Origin: Streptomyces sp. NBC_01283
Lineage (GTDB): Bacteria; Actinomycetota; Actinomycetes; Streptomycetales; Streptomycetaceae
NCBI RefSeq assembly: GCF_041435335.1
Contig: NZ_CP108430.1
Location: forward strand, 4,681,501 to 4,745,500
Length of the DNA stretch: 64,000 nt
Direction of reading: 5' to 3'
Below are positions 27,227 to 36,365 of the stretch, one piece after another. The notes under the pieces were generated by a model. It made no database searches, had not been told where the DNA came from, and saw only the letters and a list, made by a program, of their open reading frames with translations. Positions within the stretch are counted from its first letter, which is position 1. Every line of letters starts with the position of its first letter. The translations under genes and the position numbers were made by a program.

Positions 27227-28348
27227 TCAACCGGGTCCGGATGAGCGGGGTGGGCTGACCGTCGTACGCGGGGGACGTCGCTCGGACGAGGTGCGCACGA
27301 TCAGCTCCGTCGGTATCACCTGCTCGACGGGCCGACCCGAATCCAGGCCTTCGATGGCGTCGATGAGGAGCTGGACGACGGCTGTGCCGATGCGCCGGGG
27401 TTTGAGCGAGAGCGTGGTGATGGGCGGTTCGGTGGTTGCGTAGACCGTGGACTCGCTGCAGCACACGAGCAGCAGATCGTCCGGGACGCGCAGGCCGTAC
27501 CGGCGGGCGGCGGCGAGGAGATCGGTGCCGTTCGGGTCGAAGAGGCCGTAGACCGCGTCGGGACGGTCGGGCCGGGCGAGCAGCCGGTCGGCTGCGACGG
27601 CGCCCGCACAGGGATCGTGGGCCGGGTAGGACTCGTAGACCGGATCCTGCCCGACGCGCTCGCACCAGCGCAGATAGGCGGTCGTGGACAGATGGGTGTA
27701 CGTGTCCGTGGTGGTCCCGGTGAGCAGCCCGATCCGGCGGGCTCCGGCCGCCGCGAGGTGGTCGAGGATCTCGAGGACCGCCGCCTCGTGGTCGTTGTCG
27801 ACCCAGGCGGTGACCGGGAGTGACCCGGCAGGACGTCCGTCGGACACGACGGGTAGGCCCTGGCGCACGAGTTCGCTGACGACGGGATCGTGGTCGGAAG
27901 GATCGACGACGACGGTGCCGTCGAGCGCGACGTTCGACCACACGTCGACCGGGCTGCGCCGGGAGGTGGCGGGCAGGATGACGAGGGCGTAGCCGCGGGC
28001 CAGCGCGGCGGAGGTGGCGGCTCTGGCCATTTCCGCGAAGTACGCGAATTCGGTGAAGGTGAAAGGTTCATCCCCGTATGTCGTCACGGTCAGGCCGATG
28101 AGGCCCGACTTGCCGGTACGGAGGGTTCGGGCCGCCGCGGAGGGGCGATAGCCCAGCCGTTCGGCGACCTCGCGGACATGGCGACGGGTGGCGTCCGGAA
28201 GCCGCCCCTTGCCGTTAAGAGCGTCGGAGACAGTCGTGATGGAGACACCGGCGGCGGCGGCGACGTCTCTGATGCCCGCTCGGCTCTGCCGGTTGCCCCG
28301 GCGGGCGGTCTCCGCTCGGCTCACCTGATGGTTCCCTGCTGCTGTCAT
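27227..28348 (-). CDS. LacI family transcriptional regulator
   Basis: A 373-residue sugar-type repressor. The N-terminal helix-turn-helix and hinge are at about 22-80: AGIRDVAAAAGVSITTVSDALNGKGRLPDATRRHVREVAERLGYRPSAAARTLRTGKSGLIGL. The periplasmic-binding-protein domain contains DGTVVVDPSDHD, GRRIGLLTGT, DAVYGLFDPNGTDLLAAARRYGLRVP and VCCSESTVYATTEPPITTLSLKPRRIG. Its ATG at 28348 reads directly into the domain, though residues 1-21 are arginine rich. No sugar transporter or hydrolase is adjacent, so the target is not evident. A GAGAGCGCTCCC element lies in its upstream gap. Confidence 0.92.
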   Translation of the reverse strand: MTAAGNHQVSRAETARRGNRQSRAGIRDVAAAAGVSITTVSDALNGKGRLPDATRRHVREVAERLGYRPSAAARTLRTGKSGLIGLTVTTYGDEPFTFTEFAYFAEMARAATSAALARGYALVILPATSRRSPVDVWSNVALDGTVVVDPSDHDPVVSELVRQGLPVVSDGRPAGSLPVTAWVDNDHEAAVLEILDHLAAAGARRIGLLTGTTTDTYTHLSTTAYLRWCERVGQDPVYESYPAHDPCAGAVAADRLLARPDRPDAVYGLFDPNGTDLLAAARRYGLRVPDDLLLVCCSESTVYATTEPPITTLSLKPRRIGTAVVQLLIDAIEGLDSGRPVEQVIPTELIVRTSSERRPPRTTVSPPRSSGPG

Positions 28349-28725
28349 GGCGAGCCGATAGTAGGGCTCATGAGGGTGGGTAGGGCGGACGCATATTCAC
28401 TTGTTGACAGGCACGTTTCTGCATGGTCAGTACGGGTCAACTGCCTTGGATTATAAGGGAGTTACTGGGTTCCGGGGTGGACGGTCCCTTGTCGCCGCGC
28501 ACAGGCCTGCCAAATGAGCGATGTTTCGAAGAGGTCTCAACTCACCTTCACGGGTGATGCGCGCCACGGAGTGAGCCACCGGCGCGCGCTGTGAGAGAGA
28601 GCGCTCCCCCCTCGTCGTGCGCCTGGTGGAGCGGATCCCCCTGACCCATTCGCAGCAGCGCTGAATCCTCATAAGGTGAGGAGTATTGAAGTCAGGCCGT
28701 TCAGGTGTTCAAGAGGAGGACTGCG
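28349..28725. other. Intergenic gap with possible LacI-type operator
   Basis: This 377-bp gap between the LacI gene and the aminotransferase gene has no gene. It contains TTGACA (28404-28409) without a clear -10 partner and GAGCGCTC (28599-28606) inside GAGAGCGCTCCCC, close to the TGGGAGCGCTCCCA operator of sugar repressors such as CebR. If the regulator binds here it could repress itself or the aminotransferase. Nothing else was recognised. Confidence 0.3.
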
Positions 28726-29805
28726 GTGAGCGAGAAGAGCCCGAGGCTGCGTGCCGAGCTGGAGGGTATCCCCACCTACAAGCCGGGGAAGCCCGCCGCG
28801 GCCGATGGCCCGGTGGCCTACAAGCTGTCCTCGAACGAGAACCCCTACCCGCCCCTGCCGGGCGTCATGGAGAGCGCGCTCGCCGCCGCGGGTGTGTTCA
28901 ACCGCTACCCCGACATGGCGTGCACGGGCCTGATGAACGAGCTCGCCGACCGCTTCGGGGTGCCGGTGTCGCACGTGGCGACGGGCACGGGTTCCGTCGG
29001 CGTCGCGCAGCAGCTGATCCAGGCCACGTCGGGCCCGGGTGACGAGGTCATCTACGCCTGGCGGTCCTTCGAGGCGTACCCGATCATCACGCAGGTCAGC
29101 GGGGCCGCGTCGGTGAAGGTGCCGCTGACGCCGGGGGACGTCCACGACCTGGACGCGATGGCCGACGCCATCACCGACCGGACGCGGCTGATCTTCGTCT
29201 GCAACCCGAACAACCCGACCGGCACCGTGGTGCGCAGGGCCGAGCTCGAACGGTTCCTCGACCGGGTGCCGAGCGATGTCCTGGTGGTGCTCGACGAGGC
29301 CTACCGCGAGTTCATCCGTGACCCGGAGGTGCCGGACGGTGTCGAGATCTACCGCGACCGGCCGAATGTCGCCGTGCTGCGTACGTTCTCCAAGGCGTAC
29401 GGCCTCGCGGGCCTGCGCGTCGGCTTCGCGATCGCCCATGAGCCGGTGGCGGCCGCGCTGCGCAAGACGGCGGTGCCGTTCGGCGTGAGCCAGCTCGCGC
29501 AGGACGCCGCGGTGGCCTCGCTGCGGGCCGAGGACGAGCTGATGGGCCGCGTCGGGTCGCTGGTCGCCGAGCGCACGCGGGTGGTCGAGGCGCTGCGCGG
29601 GCAGGGCTGGACGGTGCCAGAGACGCAGGCGAACTTCGTGTGGCTGCGGCTCGGGGAGCGTACGACCGACTTCGCGGCGGCCTGCGAGAAGGCCGGCGTG
29701 GTCGTACGGCCGTTCGCGGGCGAGGGGATGCGGGCCACGATCGGCGAGACCGAGGCCAACGACATCTTCCTGCAGGCGGCGGAGGCGTTCCGCAAGGAGC
29801 TCTAG
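28726..29805 (+). CDS. hisC: Class I/II aminotransferase, histidinol-phosphate / aromatic type
   Basis: A 359-residue PLP aminotransferase. Visible motifs: [12 protein letters not shown] at the N-terminus, [32 protein letters not shown] (phosphate-binding region), [17 protein letters not shown], and the Schiff base lysine in [16 protein letters not shown]. It matches the HisC family, and the actinobacterial version in this location has been annotated as phenylalanine or aromatic aminotransferase (Pat); the pathway therefore cannot be fixed by sequence. The GTG at 28726 is favoured by GAGGAGG 7 bp upstream over an in-frame GTG at 28705. Confidence 0.85.
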   Translation: MSEKSPRLRAELEGIPTYKPGKPAAADGPVAYKLSSNENPYPPLPGVMESALAAAGVFNRYPDMACTGLMNELADRFGVPVSHVATGTGSVGVAQQLIQATSGPGDEVIYAWRSFEAYPIITQVSGAASVKVPLTPGDVHDLDAMADAITDRTRLIFVCNPNNPTGTVVRRAELERFLDRVPSDVLVVLDEAYREFIRDPEVPDGVEIYRDRPNVAVLRTFSKAYGLAGLRVGFAIAHEPVAAALRKTAVPFGVSQLAQDAAVASLRAEDELMGRVGSLVAERTRVVEALRGQGWTVPETQANFVWLRLGERTTDFAAACEKAGVVVRPFAGEGMRATIGETEANDIFLQAAEAFRKEL

Positions 29806-29844
29806 CCTCCGGCCGCTGTGGACGAGGAAGGCCGAAGAAGGACC

Positions 29845-29876
29845 AGATGGCCCCGGGGTGCTCCCCGGGGCCATCT
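29845..29876. terminator. Hairpin terminator after the aminotransferase gene
   Basis: AGATGGCCCCGGGG (29845-29858) pairs perfectly with 29863-29876 around a 4-nt loop. It lies 40 bp past the stop codon and isolates the aminotransferase transcript from the cyd promoter. Confidence 0.8.
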
Positions 29877-29969
29877 CGCGTTCCCGGGGTACGGCCTTCT
29901 TGCGTTCCCGAGGCGAGGGGGGGACCCCCCTCCACGCGCCGACAGCCAGTACGACATAATGCTTGTGAA

Positions 29970-29985
29970 TGTGAACGCGTTCACA
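29970..29985. promoter_or_regulatory. Rex operator (ROP) of the cyd operon
   Basis: TGTGAACGCGTTCACA is a perfect 16-bp palindrome and matches the NADH-sensing repressor Rex site; I recall that the cydA operator of S. coelicolor has this same sequence. A -10-like CATAAT is at 29955-29960, so the operator would lie at the transcription start. When NADH rises under low oxygen, Rex leaves and cytochrome bd is expressed. It is 83 bp upstream of the cydA GTG. Confidence 0.93.
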
Positions 29986-30067
29986 AGCGTGTCCCGGTTG
30001 CTCCCAAGGTAAGTGGGATTAAAGGGGCAAACTGCCGATGTGATCACGGCCGTAAGGAGAAGTCGAC

Positions 30068-31606
30068 GTGGATCTGGCTCTGGCGCCCGAGACATTGGCG
30101 CGATGGCAGTTCGGCATCACCACCGTCTACCACTTCCTGTTCGTCCCTCTGACGATCTCTCTGGCCGCCCTCACGGCGATCCTGGAGACGGCTTGGGTGC
30201 GCACGGGCAAGGAGCACTACCTCAGGGCGACCAAGTTCTGGGGAAAACTGTTCCTGATCAACATCGCGATGGGTGTCGTCACCGGCATCGTCCAGGAGTT
30301 CCAGTTCGGCATGAACTGGTCCGACTACTCGCGCTTCGTCGGTGACATCTTCGGGGCGCCGCTCGCCTTCGAGGCGCTCATCGCCTTCTTCTTCGAGTCG
30401 ACCTTCATCGGCCTGTGGATCTTCGGCTGGGACAAGCTCCCGAAGAAGCTGCACTGCGCCACGATCTGGATCGTCTCCGCCGGAACCATCGCGTCGGCGT
30501 ACTTCATCATCGCGGCCAACGCCTTCATGCAGCACCCGGTCGGCTACAAGATCGTGGAGCGGGACGGCACCAAGCGCGCGGAGCTCACCGACTTCTCGAA
30601 GGTGCTGTTCCAGGAGACGACGCTGGTCAACTTCGCCCACGTCATCTCCGCGGCCGTCCTGGTCGGCGGCGCCTTCATGACCGGCATCGCGATCTTCCAC
30701 CTGCGCAAGAAGCAGCACATCCGCACCATGCGGATGTCGATGCGGCTCGGCCTGGTCACCGCGTTCGTCGGCACCCTGCTCACCGTGGTCAGCGCCGACA
30801 CCCTCGGCAAGGTCATGTACGAGCAGCAGCCGATGAAGATGTCGGCCGCCGAGGCGCTGTGGGAGTCGGAGAAGCCGGCGCCGTTCTCGCTCTTTGCGTA
30901 CGGCGATGTGTCCAAGGGGCACAACGACGTGGCCATCGAGATCCCCGGAATACTGTCCTTCCTCGCCAAGAACAACTTCAGCGCCGAGATCCCCGGCATC
31001 AACGACCTCAACAAGGAGGCGCAGGAGAAGTTCGGGCCCGGCGACTACCGGCCCAACATCCCCACCGCCTACTGGTCCTACCGCTGGATGATCGGCTTCG
31101 GCGGGGTCTCGATGGCCCTGTGCACCGCCGGCCTCTGGCTCACGCGCAAGAAGTTCTGGCTGGCCCCGGAGCACCGCACGGGCGCGGACGACGTGCCGAA
31201 GCTGATGCTCACCAAGAACAAGGAGCTGGCGCCGAAGCTCGGCAAGTGGTGGTGGGTGCTCTCCCAGTGGACGCTGATCTTCCCCCTCATCGGCACCGCC
31301 TGGGGCTGGATCTTCACCGAGACCGGGCGGCAGCCCTGGGTGGTCTACGGCGTCCTGAAGACCAGGGACGCGGTCTCGCCGGGGGTTTCGCAGGGCGAAG
31401 TCATCACCTCGCTGGTCGTGTTCACCGCGATCTACGCGATCCTCGCCGTGATCGAGGTGAAGCTGCTGCTCAAGTACATCAAGCAGGGGCCGCCCGAGCT
31501 CACCGAGGCCGACCTCAACCCGCCCACCAAGATCGGCGGTCCCGGCTCGGGCTCGGGTTCCGATGACGACGCCGATGCCGACCGGCCCATGGCCTTCTCG
31601 TACTGA
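30068..31606 (+). CDS. cydA: Cytochrome bd ubiquinol/menaquinol oxidase subunit I
   Basis: A 512-residue integral membrane subunit carrying the haem b558, b595 and d. The N-terminal WQFGITTVYHFLFVPLTISL contains the expected haem ligand His (His22), later helices include GEFQFGMNWS-like EFQFGMNWSDYSRFVGDIFGAPLAFEALIAFFFESTFIG and GWIFTETGRQPWVVYG. The length is in the usual range with a short Q loop. The C-terminus is a glycine/serine-rich soluble tail. With cydB and cydDC it makes the low-oxygen oxidase. It starts with GTG (SD AAGGAG) downstream of a Rex operator. Confidence 0.97.
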   Translation: MDLALAPETLARWQFGITTVYHFLFVPLTISLAALTAILETAWVRTGKEHYLRATKFWGKLFLINIAMGVVTGIVQEFQFGMNWSDYSRFVGDIFGAPLAFEALIAFFFESTFIGLWIFGWDKLPKKLHCATIWIVSAGTIASAYFIIAANAFMQHPVGYKIVERDGTKRAELTDFSKVLFQETTLVNFAHVISAAVLVGGAFMTGIAIFHLRKKQHIRTMRMSMRLGLVTAFVGTLLTVVSADTLGKVMYEQQPMKMSAAEALWESEKPAPFSLFAYGDVSKGHNDVAIEIPGILSFLAKNNFSAEIPGINDLNKEAQEKFGPGDYRPNIPTAYWSYRWMIGFGGVSMALCTAGLWLTRKKFWLAPEHRTGADDVPKLMLTKNKELAPKLGKWWWVLSQWTLIFPLIGTAWGWIFTETGRQPWVVYGVLKTRDAVSPGVSQGEVITSLVVFTAIYAILAVIEVKLLLKYIKQGPPELTEADLNPPTKIGGPGSGSGSDDDADADRPMAFSY

Positions 31607-31620
31607 GGGAGTTGATCGAC

Positions 31621-32625
31621 ATGGAACTTCACGACGTCTGGTTCGTGCTGATCGCAGTCCTGTGGATCGGCTACTTCTTCCTGGAGGGCTTCGACTTCGG
31701 GATCGGCATCCTCACCAAGCTGCTCGCCCGTGACCGGACCGAGAAGCGGGTGCTCATCAACACCATCGGTCCCGTCTGGGACGGCAACGAGGTGTGGCTG
31801 CTCACGGCGGGCGGTGCGACCTTCGCCGCCTTCCCCGAGTGGTACGCGACGCTCTTCTCCGGCTTCTATCTGCCGCTCCTGATCATCCTGCTCTGCCTGA
31901 TCGTGCGCGGTGTGGCCTTCGAGTACCGGGCCAAGCGGCCCGAGGAGAAGTGGCAGCGCAACTGGGAGCAGGCCATCTTCTGGACCTCGCTCATCCCGGC
32001 GGTGATGTGGGGCGTGGCCTTCGCCAACATCACGCGGGGCGTGAAGATCGACGCCCACAAGGAGTACGTGGGCAACTTCTGGGACCTGCTGAACCCGTAC
32101 TCGATCCTGGGCGGCCTGGTCACGCTGACGCTGTTCACCTTCCACGGCGCGGTCTTCGCCTCGCTCAAGACGGTGGGGGACATCCGGATGCGGGCGCGGA
32201 AGCAGGCGCTCGTGCTCGGCCTGGTGACCGCTGTCCTGGCGCTCGGGTTCCTGGTCTGGACGCAGGCGGACAACGGCGACGGCAAGAGCCTGGTCGCGAT
32301 GATCGTGGCCGTGGTCGCGCTGGTCGGTGCCATCGGGGCGATCAAGATGGGGCGCGAGGGCTGGTCGTTCGCGCTGTCGGGCATCACGATCGCGGCAGCC
32401 GTCGCGATGCTCTTCCTGACGCTCTTCCCGAACGTCATGCCCTCGTCGCTGAACGAGGAGTGGAACCTCACGGTCACCAATGCCTCGTCGAGTCCCTACA
32501 CCCTGAAGATCATGACCTGGTGCGCGGGCATCGCGACGCCGATCGTGCTGCTCTACCAGTCGTGGACCTACTGGGTGTTCCGCAAGCGGATCGGGACGCA
32601 GCACATCGCTGACGCGGCGCACTGA
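31621..32625 (+). CDS. cydB: Cytochrome bd oxidase subunit II
   Basis: A 334-residue membrane subunit: MELHDVWFVLIAVLWIGYFFLEGFDFGIGIL at the start with the family's EGFDFG motif, IGPVWDGNEVWLLTAGGATFAAFP, and about eight hydrophobic helices. The ATG at 31621 has GAGGGAG 11 bp upstream; a TTG nine bases earlier is possible. It follows cydA by 14 bp (translationally close) and is followed by the fused cydDC after a repeat array. Its TGA stop lies within the first copy of the 25-bp repeats. Confidence 0.96.
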   Translation: MELHDVWFVLIAVLWIGYFFLEGFDFGIGILTKLLARDRTEKRVLINTIGPVWDGNEVWLLTAGGATFAAFPEWYATLFSGFYLPLLIILLCLIVRGVAFEYRAKRPEEKWQRNWEQAIFWTSLIPAVMWGVAFANITRGVKIDAHKEYVGNFWDLLNPYSILGGLVTLTLFTFHGAVFASLKTVGDIRMRARKQALVLGLVTAVLALGFLVWTQADNGDGKSLVAMIVAVVALVGAIGAIKMGREGWSFALSGITIAAAVAMLFLTLFPNVMPSSLNEEWNLTVTNASSSPYTLKIMTWCAGIATPIVLLYQSWTYWVFRKRIGTQHIADAAH

Positions 32626-32745
32626 GTGCTCCGCGGATGCCGCGCACTGAGTCCTCCGTGGACGCCGTGCACTGAGTCCTCCGTGGACGCCGTGCACTGA
32701 GTCCTCCGTGGACGCCGTGCACTGAGTTCTCCGCTCGCTGATCTC
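32621..32745. repeat. Five 25-bp tandem repeats between cydB and cydDC
   Basis: The motif ACTGAG recurs at 32621, 32646, 32671, 32696 and 32721, giving a 25-bp period. The unit is GCACTGAGTCCTCCGTGGAC plus GCCGT; copies 2-4 are identical in the shared part, the first and last diverge. Each holds a small TCC..GGA hairpin. The first copy includes the last codon and stop (CAC TGA) of cydB, so the array is built from the end of that gene. No protein-coding potential. It differs from CRISPR repeats: no unique spacers. Confidence 0.85.
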
Positions 32746-32755
32746 TTCGGAGGGT

Positions 32756-35700
32756 GTGTTTCACGTGAAACCAATCGACCCGCGTCTGCTCCGGTACGCC
32801 CGCGCCACTCGGTTCTTCCTGGCCGCGGTGGTGGTCCTCGGCGTCGCCGGGGCGGGCCTGGTCGTCGCTCAGGCGATGCTCATCGCCGAGATCGTGGTCG
32901 GGGCCTTCCAGAAGGGGCTCGCCCTCGGTGACCTGGGGACGCCGCTCGTCCTGCTCGTGGTCGTCGCGGCGGGGCGGGCGCTGGTCGCCTGGCTGACCGA
33001 GCTCGCCGCCCACCGGGCGAGCGCGGCGGTGAAGTCGGAGCTGCGGGGGCGGCTGCTCGACCGGGCGGGGCAGCTGGGTCCCGGCTGGCTGAGCGGCCAG
33101 CGGACGGGTTCGCTGGTGTCGCTGGCCACGCGGGGCGTGGACGCGCTGGACGACTACTTCTCGCGCTATCTGCCGCAGCTGGGGCTCGCGGTGGTGGTTC
33201 CGGTGGCGGTGCTCGCGCGGATTGTCACCGAGGACTGGGTGTCGGCGGCGATCATCGTCGTGACGCTGCCGCTGATCCCGATCTTCATGATTCTGATCGG
33301 CATGGCGACCCAGAATCACATGGACCGTCAGTGGCGGCTCCTCTCGCGTCTGTCGGGGCACTTCCTGGACGTGGTGGCGGGGCTGCCGACGCTGAAGGTG
33401 TTCGGGCGTGCGAAGGCGCAGGCCGAGTCGATCCGGCAGATCACGGGCGAGTACCGGCAGGCGACGATGCGTACGTTGCGCATCGCCTTCCTGTCGTCGT
33501 TCGCGCTCGAACTCCTCGCGACGCTGTCGGTGGCGCTGGTCGCGGTGACGATCGGGATGCGGCTCGTCCACGGGGACATGGATCTGTACGTGGGCCTGGT
33601 CATCCTGATCCTCGCGCCCGAGGCCTACCTGCCGCTGCGTCAGGTCGGTGCGCAGTACCACGCGGCGGCCGAGGGACTCTCGGCCGCCGAGGAGATCTTC
33701 GAGGTCCTGGAGGCTCCGGTGCGGGCCACCGGGGAGGCGGCGGCGCCTTCGGGGACGTTGAGCGTGGAGGGCGTGACGGTCCGGTATCCGGGGCGCGCGT
33801 CGGACGCGGTCTCCGGGGTGTCGTTCGCGGTGGAGCAGGGCGAGACCGTGGCTCTGGTCGGGCCGAGCGGCGTGGGCAAGTCGACGCTGCTCGACGTGAT
33901 CCTCGGGTTCGTCGAGCCTGCCGAGGGGCGGGTTTGCGTCGGGGGCGTCGACCTGGCCGGGGTCGCTCCGGAGCGGTGGCGCGAGCGGATCGCCTGGGTC
34001 CCGCAGCGGCCGCACCTGTATGCCGGGTCCATCGCGGAGAACGTACGCCTGGCGCGGCCGGACGCGGACGACGCCGCTGTGCGGGACGCGTTGGAGGCGG
34101 CAGGGGCATGGGAGTTCGTTTCCGCGCTGCCGGGTGGCGTGGAGACGCTGCTCGGGGAGGACGGGGCCGGTCTCTCCGCCGGGCAGCGGCAGCGGCTCGC
34201 CCTGGCGCGGGCGTTCCTGGCCGACCGGCCCGTGGTGCTCCTCGACGAGCCGACCGCGGCGCTGGACGGGGAGACCGAGGCAGGGGTCGTCGAGGCTGTC
34301 CGGCGGCTGGCCGTGGGGCGGACCGTGCTGCTGGTCGTGCACCGGCCGGCGCTGCTGGCCGTGGCGGACCGGGTCGTACGGCTCAGCGCCCCCCGGGAGC
34401 GCGCGCTGAACGGGGCGGCGCTCCCGCTCGCGGACGCGGCGGCGGTTGACGCGTCCTTTGGTCATACGGAGGCGCCGGACGCCTCGGTGGAGGCGTGGGA
34501 GAGCCCCCGGCCCCGGAGGGACGTGCTGGCCCGGGTGCGGGGTGCCGCGCAGGCGCGGAAGGGCAAGCTCGTGCTCGCCCTGCTCCTCGGCGCCCTCGCG
34601 ATCGGCAGTTCCGTGGGGTTGATGGCCACCTCGGGGTGGCTGATCAGCCGGGCGGCCGAGCAGCCGCCGGTGATGTACCTGATGATCGCGGTGACGGCGA
34701 CCCGCGCCTTCGGCATGGGCCGTGCCGTCTTCCGTTACGCGGAGCGCCTCGTCTCGCACGACGCCGTCCTACGGATGCTGGCCGACACGCGCGTGGCCGT
34801 CTACCGGCGCCTTGAGCGCCTCGCCCCGGCCGGGCTCGGGAAGACCCGCCGCGGCGACCTCCTCTCCCGCCTGGTCGCCGACGTGGACGCCCTGCAGGAC
34901 TACTGGCTGCGCTGGCTCCTGCCGGCGTCGGCCGCCGCGGTCGTGGGCGCCGGAGCGGTCGGCTTCACCGCCTGGCTGCTGCCCGAAGCGGGCGCGGTCC
35001 TCGCTGTGGGCCTGCTCATCGCCGGAGTCGGTGTACCGCTGCTCTCCGGAGCAGTCGCCCGCCGGGCCGAGCGCAAGCTCGCCCCCGCGCGCGGGGTGCT
35101 TGCCACCCGCGTGGCCGATCTGCTCACCGGCACCGCCGAGTTGACGGTCGCGGGCGCGCTGACCCGGCGTACGGCCAAGGCGAAGGATGCCGATGCCGAG
35201 CTGACCCGCATCGCGTCGCGGACCGCCACGGCCACCGCGCTCGGTGACGGACTCGGGGCGCTCGCCTCCGGTCTCACCGTGGCCGCGGCCGCCCTCGTCG
35301 GCGTACAGGCCGTGCATGACGGCCGGCTCGGCGGCGTCGCGCTCGCCGTCGTGGTGCTGACCCCGCTCGCCGCCTTCGAGGCGGTCCTCGGGCTGCCGCT
35401 CGCCGTGCAGTACCGCCAGCGGGTCAGGAAGAGCGCCGAGCGCGTCTACGAGGTCCTCGACGCCCCCGAACCCGTACCCGAGCCCGCCGTGCCCGCACAG
35501 GCCCCGCAGACGCCCTTCCCGCTCCGTGTGGAGGGGCTGCACGCCCGGTACGAGGGCCAGGACCGGGACGCGCTCGCGGGCGTCGGTCTGACGCTGGAGC
35601 GCGGACGGCGCATCGCGGTGGTCGGTCCTTCGGGCTCCGGCAAGACGACGCTCGCCCAGGTGCTGCTGCGCTTCCTGGGGACGAGCGAAGGAACGTACAG

Positions 35701-36268
35701 CCTGGGCGGCACGGACGCGGCCACGCTGGACGGCGACACCGTGCGCGAACTCGTCGGGCTCTGCGCGCAGGACGCGCACCTCTTCGACAGCTCCGTGCGC
35801 GAGAACCTGCTCATCGCGCGGAAGGGCGCCAGCGACGACGAACTGCGTCACGCCCTCGCGCGGGCCCGGCTGCGGGAGTGGGCCGACTCGCTCCCCGACG
35901 GGCTCGACACCCTGGTCGGCGAGCACGGGACCCGACTCTCCGGAGGCCAGCGGCAGCGCATCGCCCTGGCCCGCGCGCTGCTCGCCGACTTCCCCGTTCT
36001 CGTCCTGGACGAGCCGGCCGAACATCTCGACCTGCCGACCGCCGACGCACTCACCGGCGACCTCCTCGCCGCCACCGAGGGCCGTACGACGCTGCTCATC
36101 ACGCACCGGCTCGCCGGGCTCGACGCGGTGGACGAGGTGATCGTCCTGGACGCGGGTCGGGTGGTCCAGCGCGGTGCGTACGCGGACCTCGTGCTGGTGG
36201 ACGGGCCGCTGCGGCGGATGCGGGAACGGGAGCGGGCCGCGGACCTGCTGGTGACGGCCGCCGGGTAG
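32756..36268 (+). CDS. cydDC: Fused CydD-CydC ABC transporter (thiol export for cytochrome bd assembly)
   Basis: A 1170-residue protein with two ABC exporter modules joined head to tail. The CydD half (about 1-560) has six membrane helices, then the ATPase with GPSGVGKST (about residue 370) and LSAGQRQRLALARA. The CydC half (about 590-1150) has its own helices and GPSGSGKTT and LSGGQRQRIALARA. CydD and CydC are normally separate proteins in E. coli; actinobacteria commonly carry the fusion. Together they export cysteine/glutathione to keep the periplasm or outer face reduced and allow haem insertion in cytochrome bd. It starts at GTG inside a parS site; no strong SD is visible in the repeat-rich leader. 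Confidence 0.94.
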   Translation: MFHVKPIDPRLLRYARATRFFLAAVVVLGVAGAGLVVAQAMLIAEIVVGAFQKGLALGDLGTPLVLLVVVAAGRALVAWLTELAAHRASAAVKSELRGRLLDRAGQLGPGWLSGQRTGSLVSLATRGVDALDDYFSRYLPQLGLAVVVPVAVLARIVTEDWVSAAIIVVTLPLIPIFMILIGMATQNHMDRQWRLLSRLSGHFLDVVAGLPTLKVFGRAKAQAESIRQITGEYRQATMRTLRIAFLSSFALELLATLSVALVAVTIGMRLVHGDMDLYVGLVILILAPEAYLPLRQVGAQYHAAAEGLSAAEEIFEVLEAPVRATGEAAAPSGTLSVEGVTVRYPGRASDAVSGVSFAVEQGETVALVGPSGVGKSTLLDVILGFVEPAEGRVCVGGVDLAGVAPERWRERIAWVPQRPHLYAGSIAENVRLARPDADDAAVRDALEAAGAWEFVSALPGGVETLLGEDGAGLSAGQRQRLALARAFLADRPVVLLDEPTAALDGETEAGVVEAVRRLAVGRTVLLVVHRPALLAVADRVVRLSAPRERALNGAALPLADAAAVDASFGHTEAPDASVEAWESPRPRRDVLARVRGAAQARKGKLVLALLLGALAIGSSVGLMATSGWLISRAAEQPPVMYLMIAVTATRAFGMGRAVFRYAERLVSHDAVLRMLADTRVAVYRRLERLAPAGLGKTRRGDLLSRLVADVDALQDYWLRWLLPASAAAVVGAGAVGFTAWLLPEAGAVLAVGLLIAGVGVPLLSGAVARRAERKLAPARGVLATRVADLLTGTAELTVAGALTRRTAKAKDADAELTRIASRTATATALGDGLGALASGLTVAAAALVGVQAVHDGRLGGVALAVVVLTPLAAFEAVLGLPLAVQYRQRVRKSAERVYEVLDAPEPVPEPAVPAQAPQTPFPLRVEGLHARYEGQDRDALAGVGLTLERGRRIAVVGPSGSGKTTLAQVLLRFLGTSEGTYSLGGTDAATLDGDTVRELVGLCAQDAHLFDSSVRENLLIARKGASDDELRHALARARLREWADSLPDGLDTLVGEHGTRLSGGQRQRIALARALLADFPVLVLDEPAEHLDLPTADALTGDLLAATEGRTTLLITHRLAGLDAVDEVIVLDAGRVVQRGAYADLVLVDGPLRRMRERERAADLLVTAAG
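32758..32771. other. parS site, exact match, at the start of cydDC
   Basis: GTTTCACGTGAAAC overlaps the GTG start of cydDC (32756) and encodes its Phe-His-Val-Lys (codons 2-5), giving the N-terminus MFHVK. ParB bound here would cover the translation start. It is the third exact parS in the window. Confidence 0.92.
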
Positions 36269-36365
36269 GACTGTGGGGTCCGTGCACGGCCGGTGGGGGC
36301 CCGTACCCGGGACTGGGGACGGGCCCCGACTTTCCTCACCAAATAGGACTAACTACTCTCAAGGC

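Noticed and set aside
32621..32745. The 25-bp repeats as a CRISPR array.
   Set aside because: Direct abutting units without unique spacers and no cas genes.
32510..34759. A 749-codon minus-strand frame opposite to cydDC.
   Set aside because: It includes the translated 25-bp repeats and antisense cydDC; no start or domain.
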